In this document: positions 25,401 to 40,400 of the stretch, piece after piece
Layout of the letters: every line of letters begins with the position of its first letter
How positions within the stretch are numbered: the stretch's first letter is position 1
Made by a program: the position numbers and the translations under genes
Source: Calliopum simillimum
Lineage: Eukaryota; Arthropoda; Insecta; Diptera; Lauxaniidae
Direction: 5' to 3'
DNA length: 64,000 nt
NCBI GenBank assembly: GCA_951812925.1
Contig: OX638371.1
Span: 81,725,697-81,789,696, forward strand
The notes under the pieces: generated by a model
Told to the model about the DNA's origin: nothing
Seen by the model: the letters and a program-made list of their open reading frames with translations, nothing else
Database searches by the model: none

Positions 25401-28400
25401 TTTAAATATATGCAATTTGTTTGATTCATTCAAAATTGACCACAGTATCCTTTGTGGGGAAAAATTTGTGTAAAGAAGTGTATTATTTTTGTACTAGTTT
25501 TTTGTGTAGCCCAAAGTTTAGTTAAACTTTTAACTACCTGCATTGTAAGATTGTGTAAAAGTGTTTATGATTTTTTTATCGGTGAATCGTTATATAAATG
25601 ATAAACAAAAACTAAGTCGCCAGAGACACGGACAGACCTTTATAATGGGTAATTTAACAAAAAGCAAGGAAAGAAGGTGGTTGAATATTTTTCAGGTTGA
25701 TTGTCATTGTTTTCTTAAACCATTTGCTGCATTGATATAATGCCGATTGAATAAATAAATATTTAATTTTTAATTTTTTTCGCCCACTGCCGGCCGTTTT
25801 TAGTGTGGAGTATCCATTCTTTAAATTGTAACCTTTCTATAATATATTTAATCGCTGAAAATTGTAGGTTTCTAGCTTCTCCCAAACAGGACTTATGGCT
25901 TTATTCCATCTAGTTTGGCCTTTCGGCCCATTGTTCGCTCTTGCGTCGTGTAATTGCGAAAGGTTTGCTAATTGTTTAACAACAATGTTCGCGAGTTCCG
26001 CAAAACAACCATATTTTGCATTAGGTATGGTAGAAGTTTAGATTCATTCCGACGGTGTCTCAACAGTTAGAAGGACTCTCAAAGACGATACCTGCATCAT
26101 TTATTTCCCCGTTCCTAGAAAAACCAATGCACTATGGGTCAAATACCACATTTTTCTGTCCAAAATCTATAACGTCTATATTATCTTGGTGATCAACTTT
26201 AAATGTTGTTTTTTTTATGTTGACTCTAGACTAAAAGAACAATTCTGAAAAAAATCTTGACCCTTGTACTACCGGGTCAGAAATGATACGTACTACACTT
26301 TTTAAATTAATAGTACCTACCTGTAAGGTTTTGTTTCTAAGCATTTCCGAAGTAACTTTGTGCGTAGAATCTGAATTCGAGGTCAAAATTGCGCCAGCAA
26401 CTCAGGATTTTGAGATATTTGAGGTTAAATACACAAAAATGGCTATTTTGGTTATTTTTGAGGTTAGATGCAGGCTGCACAAAATTTTCATTATTTTTTT
26501 TTACCTAATGAACCACGTAGTACTATTCTGTTCCTTCATAATGAGGTATTAAAAGGTGTCATAGGATACTTTATTCAAAAGTTATGGCCGATTCAAGATG
26601 ATATCTTGAAATCCCATATAACGGGTAAAACCACAAAGGCTTTGTATTCATTATGTCATCTTAAATCGGCCATAATTTTTGAAGAATGTATTGTATGGCA
26701 CATTTTAAGAGCTAATTTTGAAGAAAAAGAGTAGTACTTAGTATTGAATTATATAAAAAAATAATTATGTTGCGCAGTCTGGAACTAACCTCAAAAATAC
26801 GAATTTTCCGTATATTAAACCTCAAATATCTCAATTTTTCGATAAATCTAGTTCAAAAATTGTGCGCACTTTTCCGCATGTAACTTGGACAAATAGCATC
26901 TTCAGTATTTTCTTATAAGAAATTGAAAAGCAACTTCTTTTTCTTTTTGTCTGTTTTGCAAGCAGACTTCGAATAAATTGGAATTGCGGAAAAATAAGTT
27001 ACCTTACAAAAAAACTCATTAAAAAAAACGGGCAAAATCGGGCGTTTATATTTTGAAATAACATTAACAAGAGCAACATCTTACTAGTTTTGAGTTTCTT
27101 AAGACTAACAAATCCCAACAAAATTTTAAAAGCTTACACGAAGTTCGAAATTTAAAAGAAAATTTAAAAGTCTGGGCTCTCATTTGTATTTTAGATTTTT
27201 TCACAGATAACCAAAATATATTTCAATGTTTTAAACTAAATTGCATTATTCATACCAGCGTCAATTTTATTCATTTTTATTTTAGGAATAACAAATTATT
27301 TTAATTATTTTTTAATAACACAGTGCAACAACCCGGGGACATTTTTTGTGTTGCACTGTGTAATTGAAAAAAAAAGTTAAAATCACGATTTTTTTCGTTA
27401 TCTCAATAAAATGCGGTCCAAAAAACGCTTTTTTCAAAAGCAAGACTTCTTACTAAAATCTTTTTTTTGACAATTTTTTTTAAAATGACGTAGGCCAAAT
27501 AAAATTATTACTTTGATTGCTTTATCTCTGCATGTATAGCAGCTTTTTTTATAAAACTTGGGGCCCGCTAGTTTCTTATAGATATTTCAATGTTGGATTA
27601 GTATCTGGCACTAGAATAATTTTAGCATTTGTAGTTGAGTTATTAGAGACTTTTTTTTAAAAGCTATTGTAAGTTATAATAAAAAAAAATATTAGCCGTA
27701 TTCACGATCTTGTTGCATCGTAGCAAATGCAAATTTGCAAGAGTAAATAACTGTGAGCATACACTGTTGGAAATTGCTATTGCAAACGTTTCGGAACAGC
27801 TGTTTTTTGTTTTGCTGTCAAACATTTTTTGAACTTAAAATTTATTTGGTATCTTATTTTGAGTTAAAAGAAAGTTCTTTGAATGTTAATGCGTTATTAA
27901 GAAGAAAATCACAATTTTATTAATTAAATCCATAAGTAAATATATTTTTATACAATCTTAACAAAATTGTTCTTTTCTTTTTGGCGGCTGCATGCGTTTC
28001 TTTTCAATATTTGCTATTTACTATAGATGTAATCCGAAAACGTTGAGTCCTCACCGTTGTACATGCATTTATCGATGTCCTAAATGCGAATACTACGTAG
28101 AAGTCTTTGTAGATTAAACCGAAAAGAAAAAAAAGCAAATTATATTATATTTGTTTACATTTTAATTTCAATATGTGACAAAAACTGTTGTCAAAAAAAT
28201 AAAAGTCATTAAGCAATTGTACCAATCACAAATGAAAAAATAAAATCAGTCACAATAGACTCTTGGAAATCAATCGTGCAATAGGTTTTTGTCTTGCAAA
28301 TTTGGTCTTGCTTACAAGACTCTTGCTTTTATAAATTCAATAGAATTTGTTTTTGTAATTTCAAATAATTTTGCATTTGCTACGATGCAACAAGATCGTG

Positions 28401-31400
28401 AATACGGTTATTGTGAATAACTGATCAGAAAACACTTGTTTTACTCTCTCACCTCAGAAAATATGCAAACCATAAGTACTTCTGCATTTGATTTTAGCTA
28501 AGAATTCAAAACAAACTGTAGAATTTAACCATAAAGATGAGTGTCAGTAAGTATTAAGGCGTAATAAAAACCTGTGGGAATTTATTCAAGTTCTAGAATA
28601 AAATATCAAAATGACAAATGGAGAGATTTCATATTGGCCCTATGCTCCTCCTAGGAGTTAAAGGAGAATACATACATACATACATACATACATTGTTATA
28701 CGAGGGTTGCCTTTTATATTTCGGGATTGGGCAACACTAATGTCAATAGCTAAAATTTGGCAACACCATAATAAAGTTTGACATTTTTTAGCATAAACGT
28801 ACTCACAACGTTTTGATGTACAAGTGCTATTTGTTTTGTTTACAGTGAGTTAAGAAAATCAATTTTTCCATTGATAATTTAAGCGATTGATAAATTATGG
28901 GGTATCCAACGAGAACAAACCTTTTTTACGGCCAGGGGTTCATGCAATATTGAATGTATGCTGGTCCCACTAATGCCTAAGGTTGTCTCAATCTCACGAT
29001 AGGTAACATGACGATCTTGCAATATCAGTTGGCGCACAGCATCAATGGTTTCCGGAACAACAACTGATTTTGGACGACCCTCACGAAATTCGTCTTGGAG
29101 TGAACTACGACCTCGGTTGAATTCACCATACAATCGATAAACACTGGTCCTTGATGGAGCTTCATCGCCAAAAATTGAATTAAGTTCATCGATGCACTGT
29201 TGTTGAGTTAATCCACGTCGAAAGTTGTAAAAAATAATCGCACGAAAATTTTCACGACTTAATTCCATTTTTTGGGCGAGATGAATCTTTTAAGTTACTG
29301 TAAACAACACAAATAGCGCTCGTATGTCAAAATGTTCTGAGTACGTATAACCTCAAAAATGTCAAACTTTACGATAGAGCTGGCAGTTGCCAGATTGCAA
29401 CACTAGGGTTGCCCAATCCCGAAATATAAAAGGCAACCTACGTATTCGAAAATGTGTTGACTTGTAAAATACTTTGAAATGAACGATTTGCTTTACATTT
29501 TATTGACGAATGATGTACATAGTAAGAAGTATAATAGTGATTATGATTTTAATATTCAACATATTCATTGTTAAAACTGTGCAAATAATGATTAGAACAC
29601 AATGATATTGTTGCCAGTAAAAAATTACGTCCCCATAGCAATTATTGTATAATACGACTAAATCAGAAATAGTTAACAAATAAATTATATACCAAAGAAT
29701 TTAGTGAAATTTAATATGCATGTTTTATTCTCATATATTTTTATAATACGAGTATTAGTAATAATTAATATCTGTTATATAATTTGTCTTGATGATTAGC
29801 AGTAGTTTTGATAAAACTCATGTCATTTTGTTTTGTTATTATCTTGTTAGATTCTTTTTATTTTATTTTTTATTTTCCTCTTACTACGACGTACCATGTA
29901 AACCTTTGTCCATTCTCATGCGATGTGTTATAATGAATCATTGGAATTTGTTAAGTTAAACCGAATATAAGATCGTGCAATTGAAATTAAATTACAACAT
30001 AATTAAATTGTGATGTGAATGAAAATAAATAACAATAAAACAATTTATTTCATTAAGAGCGTTAACATTAAACGTTTTATAGCAGAGATTTAAATTAAGA
30101 AAATATCCAAATGGGAGCCGTTTAAAAACTTTTCGGAATTTTCGGAATGATGCAAATTTTTTAATGCCTGCTTGCCTGCTCTGTTGATGACAATTGACTT
30201 AACTAGTTTGAACCAATAAAGTAAGTTTGCATTAAATCATCAAAGACTTTTATATTTTGCCCGCATTAAAACATTGTATGGGATGTTGACGTGAAGATTT
30301 ACCGATAATGTCAATTTTTAATACCAGTCAGACTACAGCCCCAAGTATTATCTGTACAGAATATCATACACCTTTTTTTATTCGTTTGACTCCAATCATA
30401 CTTTTAGTAGACGCTAGAACATTTCTTCGAATTAAAGCCAGAAATTTTCAAGCATTAATTTATGGAAATAACGCCAGAATGCTTGGAAATAATGCCATAA
30501 AAAATAAAACTAAAAAAATGCTTGTAAATAAAGTCAGACCATACAAAATTCTGGCCTTATTTGCATTTTTTTTTTTGGAAATAAAGCTAAAAACTAATTT
30601 TTAGTCATATATTGCAAATATCGATTTTCATAAAAATCAATCAATGAATTTTCTGACACATAATTATGACAAATTAAGGAACGGACTATATCCGTGTTTT
30701 TAATGCATTGATTGATTTATATGGAAATCGATCTTTGCAGATATATAAAAGTTGAATTAAAAATTAATTTTCACTAGAATCGCCCAGCGGTCAAAATTCA
30801 ACCACAAATGTATTACCTAATTTTGATACTTTTTGGACACTTCTGTACTATTTTTTTACTGTTTGGTACGAAATAGTAAAGCTCATTCATCATCCCTGGT
30901 ATAATACACGCGAAATATAAACGAAACAAAAAACGTGAAGTCATTGCTATGTTTTTTGTCTTTCTCTTTGCGCTTTATCCTTTCTCAGCTCTGTGTGACT
31001 GTGTATTTTGTTGTTGTAAATATTGAAAATTTGTAATTAAATTTTACCTGGACTTAAGTCAAAATATTGACATAATTTTAACTTTGTGCACATCTACACA
31101 CAAATACCTTTCTAATGGTGTACAATTTAAAGTCGTACTCCATTTCTAACATAGTGAAAAAAAGGGGACAAATTTGTGTGTTGCGTATTAATATATAGAT
31201 TATATAAATGTTATTAAGTAAACCGTAAAAATTCATTAAAATTCTCAGTAATTTTTATTGAATTTTATACGCTACACCCATGGTGTATTCAATTCGTCCT
31301 TCCGTTTGTAACGCAGAGAAGGAGGCGTGACAGATATAGAAAAGTTTATTTATTTTTGATCAGCGTCATCTCCTGAGTCGATATAGCCATGTCCGTCTGT

Positions 31401-34400
31401 CTGGCTGGCTGTGCATGGAAAAACATTTTTTAAGGAAATTGAGCAAGTTAATTAAAAATGAGCGAAATCGGTCATCGGCCACTCCAACCGTCCATACAAA
31501 AAATATGTTCAAAATGCAACTTTAGGAGTATTTTTCACGATAGTGCAACCAAAATACTCATAAATACTACATATTGTAAGCGCAGGCTCTTAGCAAAAAC
31601 CGGGCGAATAGGGCGTGGCACCTCCCATATAAGCAAAAGCTTCAAAACGCTATACTGAAAGCGTTTTTTAAGATAATCGAGCTAAATTTTACTCAGACAA
31701 TAAAAACTATAAGTGCAAGCTCTGAGCAAAAACTGGGTTAAATCGGACAAGAGGGCGTGGCACCTCCCATATAAGCAAAAGCTACAAAACGCTATATTCA
31801 AAGCGTTTTTTAAGATAATCGAACTAAATTTTACACAGACAATAAAAACTATAAATGCAAGCTCTGAGCAAAAACTGGGTGAACTCGGACAAGAGGACGT
31901 GGCACCTCCCATAAAATACTGCAGATTAGGGTATTTACTATTTGGCCAGGCCAAAGGTTACACCCTCACTAGTTTTCATACATTTTAAGAAATTTCTTCG
32001 ACCTTTTTTATGTTTTATTTTTATAATAAGGAAATGATATAAATATTCTTAACATTTAAAACACTTTTAGTGCAATAAATCAAATTTAATTTTTGAAATT
32101 CAACCAAATCTCGTTTTTAAAGGAACAAATTTTCGTACACTCACGAGACTTCCAAGAGAAAGGTGTACAAACTTCGGTTTATACAAAAATTTAAAATTAT
32201 TGGAAAACACTTTCGCTCGCCTCAAGCACACAAAATTAATGAAAATAAATAACAAACGCAATATCTTAAGGTCAAGAAACTTGTTTACGAAACCCCCCAA
32301 ACAATTGACAACAATAACATAACTTTTACCGGGCTAAAATCAAGTTACAACATTTAATTAAATGGTAAGCACCGCACAAGTGTTAAAAAATTGCAACGAT
32401 ACGTTGGTTCAATTATAATTTATTAACACCACTCTTGGTAAATTTGTGGTTATTAATAAATACTAAATTACATGTATGTATGTATGCACAAATGACAACG
32501 CTGTGAAATAATTAGTCAATTTATTTTTTAATGCAATAAATTGAATAAAGTTGTGGAAAAAAAAATCAGAAAAAATTTACTGATTAATTTGTGTCGTGAA
32601 ATTACATTTCGCATGCGTAAAATGAACGCATATAAATAACATATCAAGAAAATCACGCTTTATATGTTATTAAAATACCTCAAGCGTTTCCTACAAAACT
32701 TTAGTTTATACAAACGCCGCCTACGATATAATCAGTATGTACTCCGGTTTATTTCCGCACAAAAAAAGGATTGAATAACTTTGTTATGAAAGTATGGAAC
32801 CAACTTAAACTGTCAAAGCATGATATGAATTTTTAAACTTAAATTTTCGAGATAAAAATACACTCAATAATAATAATTTTTTTATTTATATGCATGTAGC
32901 TCTAGTTTAAAACACATAAAACGATGAAATAGAAAAGTTTAGTTAAATGACAACTAATTTAATGCCTTCAATTTGCATCCAAGATTCATATTCTTTCCAT
33001 TTAAAAGTAATTATTTAGTTATTTTTTAAATATTAGGATGATAGCTTAATTACAAACACAATTAACTTGTGTGATATAAAGGCTCTTTATCTCATGAATT
33101 TTATCAAAAATTAATTGAAACAAAAAGAAACAAAAAAAAAAAAAATACAATTGTAATTAGGCGCTTCTAATTACTAAAATATAATCAAATTGAAGTTTTA
33201 TATTGCAAACTAAAATTTCTTGATGAATAAATGGCAAGTAGTATAGTTATTTTGTTTTCGAGAAAAATAAAAATTTCGGATGTGAAAGATAAAATACATT
33301 GATTGTTACAAATGGAATATTTTTGTTATAATTGATATAATTTATCTCAATGGGGTTTCGTCAATTTCTTCATACATACATACATATATGCACGCCTGTC
33401 CTGTGGGTGATTTGAATAAAATTTTCGAGTACCCCAGTTTTTTTTACGGAATCCTGTTAAACAACGTATTTTAACATGTTTTCAATAAAAAATTTCAAAA
33501 TCCTTAGAGCACTTCGGAAATGATCGGCTAACGAACGATTTCCATGTTGCTTTAGCCGAAGCAAATTATCCTTATTATTATTATCCTTGCATGGAAATCG
33601 TCAAATTTGTGACTAGATTCGATTATTTTTTGTCCCCAATATTTCTTTTTGACACTCTTTCTAAAAATTATTATTTCTAATGTTAATTTTCTTTTGCTTG
33701 CTATGTTTTGTGTTAATTTTCCTCATATTAGAAATCTTTTTTAATTAAAAATATGTTTTAATTTGGTCTGCTGTTGAAGTTTCGACCATAATGAGACCCG
33801 AGAGTTTAAAGATTCGCTGCAGGTGCCCCTTTTTTGGCCAAGAAAATCTGGAAATAGCAAAATTTAGACGCATAATTAAGCTGTGTGTTGGAATTTCAGT
33901 TCCAACTGACTTCAACAAAATTATTTCTAGTGACGAAACTTATTTACACCTAGAACTACTGTACGAAAGAAAAAGGTTGCACGAAAAATCTCTCAGATCG
34001 TGATGTCACATACAAAAAAAAATAATGACTGTCCCAGAAAATAATGTAGGGTAAGGGAGGAAAATATGGACCACCCATCTTTCTTTTTTAAATAAAACAA
34101 AACAATTAATTTTATGTCATTCAGTAAATTGAACAATTTACCTTTATTCTGATTCACTTTTAGATAAATATCGCATCAGGATAAAGAAAAAAAATTAAAA
34201 AACTGAAAATAATCAAAATGAAGATAAAAAAACGTGTAGTGTAATATGGACCATATAGTCCATTTGGTACAGAAGTCTCATATAAAAATGTCACTTCCAC
34301 ATTCGGCACATTTTTCATGACTCCAAGAACGTCAGATTACACACTAAACCCAAAATTCGCCACGTCGATCTTCTGAAAAGGGTATTACTTTATATGCATT

Positions 34401-37400
34401 TTTTATCATGTCTTTTAAGTGAAATATACTCACTAGAAAAAAATTATCACTGAGCTTTTTTTTAGAAAAATAAACTTTACAGAAACATGCGACTTCACCG
34501 AACGCTAAAATTGCCCTATTATAAGCTTTAGGTATTAGCGTTAAGTTTGAACATGAATAACTGTAAATCCTATGTATGCAGTGGGAAATAACCGTGTGGT
34601 CCATATTACCCACGTAGGTAGTCCATATTTTATTATTTTTCTGTTGTTTCGTCGAGAGTACCGTAGGACCTTCTCGACTTATTTCTGAAGTTTTGTAATT
34701 TTTTTGCATTATTTTTACTCCTTCAAGAGTCCAATTTCATTTAAACTCAATATCTCTCAAAAGGTCAGAGCTATGAGCAGTTTAGTGGATTCGCACTTTT
34801 TGGAACAAAATGTTAATTTTTGCCCTTCTACCACTCTATAGTGGCTTTAGAGTAGTGAGAGGTGGCTAAATCAGTCCAAAATATTACTTGTTATTTAGAA
34901 AAAATAGGACCCATTTTTCGACCAATACCATAATCAGGTAAATCAGAACCTTAAGAAACAAAAGTGTCAATTTTTTTCTGGGACAGTCCATATTAGTTCA
35001 TTGGTTTTTGAGACATTGACATGTGATAGGAGTGGCAACCTCGTAGGCAAACATTTGAATAACAAACAAAAAGCGAATTAAAATTAACATCTGTTTTAGT
35101 TAAAAAAAAAAACATCTATTATAAAACTTTACTTGATAACGCAATTATAAAACGTGCCAAATAATAGACTACTTAATTTTCATATAGTACATATGTACAT
35201 GCATGTCTATTATATATTGCGGGAAACTTATTGATTGAAAAATCGAAATATAATACAATATGTATGAGTTTGCCGTTTAAAAATTACATTGCAATAGAAT
35301 TGTTACATCGGAAGTTTACAAATTGTTTATTGTTGTTTAAAATGTTTTCTTTTTATAAGAGAAATAAGTATTTATACAATTAGGAAATAAAACCTCTATA
35401 GACGACATTTATTTTACGAGTATTTTAAGTATATGTAATTAAATATAAAGTGTGACTTCGAACGGTACTTTTAATTCGAAAAATAGTTACAAAACTTAAA
35501 AAGAATAAATCTGTGATCGGTTTATCCTTACTTATCTTTCCTTCCAAAATATAACAAAAAACGTCAAATGTCAAAAGTAATTTGCATTACACAAAAACTA
35601 AAATAAATAAACGATGAATTAATTAATTTTAGAAAACGTGCAAAAAATAATAAGAATTCAAGTTCCGGTTTGGCCTGGAAAATATTTATTTCCTCCTCAA
35701 AAGGCTGTTTTTTGAGGTACTTGTCTAAGCTATTTGTACCAGTTTTAATTCAATTATTCATTATTTACATACTTTAACCGTGATTTTCATACCGATATGT
35801 CTTAATCGACTTCGGGAACAATTTCACCTGATTTTTTGTCCTCTTCTCTCTATTTTTCGATAAAAGCGGAAATTTGGAAGTTTCCCACATTTGGTAGACA
35901 ATTGTCTATTGTTACTATTAGGTACTTATACATCTCATTAGCTGGATTCCATAGGTTCATATTGGTCTGTCCAAATGCCAGTATATGTTTCTTTCTGGAT
36001 TAAATTAGGCAGCTATCAGGAATCATTTTTTCAGACATGGAAAAAGTGTATGTGCCCTGCATGTAGGGTATACATAGAAAGAATGGTTACCCTGAAAAGT
36101 AATTTTACTTACGAACAAGTTTAAGAACTTGTTATACATTTGTTTAACAAGATTTTTGATAAAATTCTTTGTCTCTATCGTATTTCATACCGCATTACAG
36201 AAAACCGTGATGATTCATGCAGCAAAATGAACTTGTGAAATGTACACAAATAATTTTGTATTGTTTAAATTTGTGATAAAGATATTGTCTACGCTTTGGC
36301 TGAAAAATTTCTGATAAAGTTGAGATCTAAAATTTTTTTTATCGTGACGGGGATTTTTTTTAAAAACCATTGCTTGCATATTTTTAAAGTTATGCTTAAG
36401 TTGTACTCGGACACTTCTACATTAAATTTAAAATAAACACTCTTCTTTATATTTCTTAAGGAATTGATCTGCTCCGTTGCATTTATTTTCACTAAAACTA
36501 GCCGGACTAAACTAAACTAAACTATGCTATACTATACTATACTATACTATACTATACTATACTATACTATACTATACTATACTATACTATACTATACTAT
36601 ACTATACTATACTATACTATTATTATACTATACTATGTTCACTAACAATATAAACTTTTATTTTATTGTAGTTATATTGCTGGGCGCTTTAAGATTATCA
36701 CAAATTCGGAGACCAAAGGCCTTGGTACATTTGTAGGTACATTTGCGCTTCCATCGCTGATTTTTCTTTCACTTGTTGAATTGAATTGGAAAACTGTGAA
36801 TTGGACATTTCTATTGGCCATGCTAGTTTCTAAGGCTGTGGTATTTTTTGCAGTACTAGTGATTTCCCTGCTCATAACGCGTCCGCTTAACTATGAACGT
36901 GCTGGTCTGTTTGGTATATTCTGCACGCAAAGCAATGATTTCGCAATTGGCTATCCTATTGGTAATGACTAAAGCATTAATATGGAAGCAGTATGCTATA
37001 TTATTGTTTTATTTTTCTACATAGTAATGGCGCTGTATCAGGACATTCATCCTGAATATGCATCCTATTTGTACCTGATGTCACCTATATCGTTAGCCAT
37101 ATTAAATCCTATTGGTCTTGTTTTGATGGAGATCTCTAAAGTGAAGAAAAATAGAAATGAAGTGGTATGTAGCAGCAATTTTTTTCTAATTTAAATACTT
37201 GACCTTTTTTTATTTTTTATCCTGACAGGCACGAAATCCTCCACTCTGTCCAGAAACATGCCCTGCTGAGCAAATGGCAAAGCAGACACGTTGCTTTAAT
37301 GAAAAATATATTGTATTCTTCAACATCATTAAATCACTCTTCTTTAATCCCATGTTGCTTATGGCAATACTAGGTGTTGGATTTGGTTTTGCCTTTCCAA

Positions 37401-40400
37401 ATGGTTTGCCAGAAATTGTAACTAGCGTGTTGCGTGTTTTTGGACAATCCTTTTCAGCGACAGCGTTATTTTTATTGGGACTCAAAATTGTTGGACAAGG
37501 TAGATCGTTGCGCGGCTCTGGTTTCTTATTACCTGGCATATTAATTTTAGTTAAAATGTGCGTAGCTTGATTTAAGGCATTATGCGTTGTACTTATTGTT
37601 TGTGAAATTTTTATTGTAGACTTGTGTTGCCGCTGGTTTGTCGTCAAACCGTTAATATCATGCAAGCTGGTGCCGATTTTAATGACACAACCGAATTGAG
37701 TACATATGCGTTTCTCTATGGCACTTTTCCGGCAGCACCAGGTGCATTTGTTATTGCCACACAATATGGTGTCGAAGTGGAGTTGGTATGTTAATTGTTT
37801 ATGTTTTAATTGTGGCTTCTTTTTTTTTAAATTTGTATCTTCAATTTTTAGACCGCAAAGAGCATGGTGCTCTGTACGTTTATCTCTGCGCCATTGATGT
37901 TTATCTCTGCAAAAATGATTTCAATTACAAATTTAAATCCAATTGACTATATACATGAACTGGATGCTTTCTCATTTGATATCAGTGTGGCTGGTGTTGC
38001 TGCCTGCATTTGGGTTTTATTGCTGTTGATTACAACAAAACGTCTTTGGCGTATGCCTCATCGATTAACAGCTTCCTTAGTGCTATCACAGGTACATATT
38101 ATAAGCAAAATTTTCGATAATAATTTTGAAGCTGATTTAATTTGGAATTCATTCATTTTGCAGCTCATGTGTTGTGTTGGCGTCATACTTTGGTCGAAAT
38201 TGGAACATGTTGATAAATGGATTCTATACGTTCAATTCTTCTTGTTCAATATTGGCACGTACAGCAGTCGTTTGTGGACTGCTTTCTTAGCGATTTCATT
38301 ACTGTTTCTGCAATGCCGTAGTTTGTGCTTTGTTCTAAAGCTGTGGCCATATATGGTGAGTTACGAATGCATTTGGCTGACTTCTTTTTTTATTTTATTT
38401 TCAAAAAATGATACTTCTAAAATGTCAATAATTTAAAATTGATTTTTTAATTGAACTTTTAGTCTTTTACATATAATCTATCAATGCATTTTCTAACACA
38501 TAATTATGACAAATCAAGGAGTAAAAGTTCAATTAAAAAATCAATTTTCAATATATAAATGTCATTAAGTAACACACTTAAAAATTCTTAAAAATAATTT
38601 AAAACTTTGTAACAAAGGACGATAAAAAATTCTTATTCTGTGGCCTTAGTTTTGTGATTAAATTCAGATTCACTTAGATTTTTCGATATCTATTCTTTCC
38701 AATTAGATCTTACTTTCCGAGTTATCATTCTTTAAAGTAATAGTATTTCAACTCATTACAAAGAACTATTTTTTTTTTGTTTAAACTAGTTTTTTGAATA
38801 AATACAGATTCACAGAGGTTATTAAGTTATTGGGGTATAGTTCGTTAGTCTGAGTTGATCTAGTTCTCCATATATCCTTGCTTAAATGTGCAAAAATAGT
38901 TAACAGGCATATTTCAAGTTATATCACACTTACCTCAAAACAGTTATTTTTGCACTTTTAAGCAAGAACTCCGAAACCCTACACCGCAAAATTATTGTAG
39001 TTTTGCCTTGTATAATCATTCGATGGAATGATTTGATCGTACTTGAAATTACTTAAGAAATGTATTATGTAGTTTTAACGAAAGGATATTTCAGCCAAAT
39101 TTTTTTCTGCTCGATTGCAGTTGCATTCTTCACATATCGATTTTGATTATTTAACTATTGACTTTGATAATTATTTGTATCTATATTTTTATATACATAG
39201 GTTGCCTTAGCTTGGGGAGTTCCAGCAATTATCTCAGCTCTATTAGTTGCTTTTGATAGCAATGTTATGTCTGGTACAAAGCACAATCCCAGTTTTCAGT
39301 ATGGTAATGCACAGGCGGCTATATCAGTATTTATTTTAGTGATGTGTTTTATTGGTGAGTTCTTCTTTTGTTAAATTTTATTTTTTATAATTTAATTAAT
39401 TTCATGTTGATGAAAATATAAACTGTTGATAAGTTATAACAAACTTCTACGCTGTTTAGTGAAATAAAATGACTTAATGTTTTGGCAAGTTAAAGCCTTA
39501 ATATTTCGAGTTATTTATATTCAAAAAACAGTGCTAGTTAGATTTTAAGTGATGATCTTAAAGTTTTCAAGCTGATTGATTTAAATCATATTAGGCTTTT
39601 ACAAAATTTTATTTTGAGTTCAAGAGTGAATTTGTTGTTTTCACTTTCATTATAGTAACGGTTGGATGTTTGGTTTTACATCAGCGCTATAAGAAACGTT
39701 ATGAAAAATATTTAACATACACACGTGAGCTTTCTAATCCCGAATCAGGTATGTTGCATAAATTTTCTAACATTTCATGAAATTCGTAATTCATATTTTT
39801 TTTCTTTTCAGAACCATCCGATTTGCAATCTACAATTTCTACAACGAATTTACTATCAAATGCTGATGCCTCACCAATTGCAAATGGTACAACACGCCAT
39901 CGTAATGTTTCATATTCATCTTCTGATGATGAAGAAATGATTCGACCAAATGGTGCAGCATCTAGTGGCTGTGGTGTTGGTAATGGCAACTGTTGTTCAA
40001 GCTCTTCGAATCCAACAACAATTGTTGTAGATATTGAAGATTTGTTAAATCGTCGCAATAACGCAACATCAAACAATAAAACTGATAATATACAAACTTC
40101 ACCGTCAACAGATCAATTTGAGGATGAGTACGTTTATAAAAAAAAAATATTAATTTAAGCTTTATAAAAAATGTTGATTCTATCTTTTTTATTGCAGAAA
40201 CTACGGCATACGCGCAAATAATATGTGCAGCCCTTCTTTCAACTGTGCTGGTACATCACGTCAAAACTGTCAGTCTATTATTAATCGCTATGAAGAGCAA
40301 GCACGTCGTGGTCTGGAACCACTTGAATATCCAACTGATACGGACGAGCATCAAACACTAAAACATACTGTGCTGTTAATTATTTTGCTGTGCTCCATGT

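Larger units (their letters stand above)
13433..36671 (+). other. anchor intron 1 (23.2 kb)
   Basis: Bounded by the donor at 13433 and the acceptor ending at 36671. It contains the transposons listed separately. I see no nested host gene. Stretches 14830-16400, 23000-24790, 29450-30450, 32000-33780 and 35000-36500 show nothing I can name beyond short microsatellites. Confidence 0.85.

Noticed and set aside
31682..31988. Overlapping 90-residue ORFs on both strands
   Set aside because: Translations of the 142-bp tandem unit of the Helitron-like element.
36524..36736. ORF encoding YYTIL repeats
   Set aside because: Translation of the ACTAT microsatellite running into exon 2 in the wrong frame.
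36982..37194. Separate small membrane protein starting in the intron before exon 3
   Set aside because: It is anchor exon 3 plus read-through of intronic bases; splice sites and phase explain it better.
37210..37764. 184-residue minus-strand ORF
   Set aside because: Antisense shadow of anchor exons 4 and 5, no recognisable domain.
39699..40076. 125-residue minus-strand ORF
   Set aside because: Antisense of anchor exons 9-10; low-complexity composition mirrors the sense strand.
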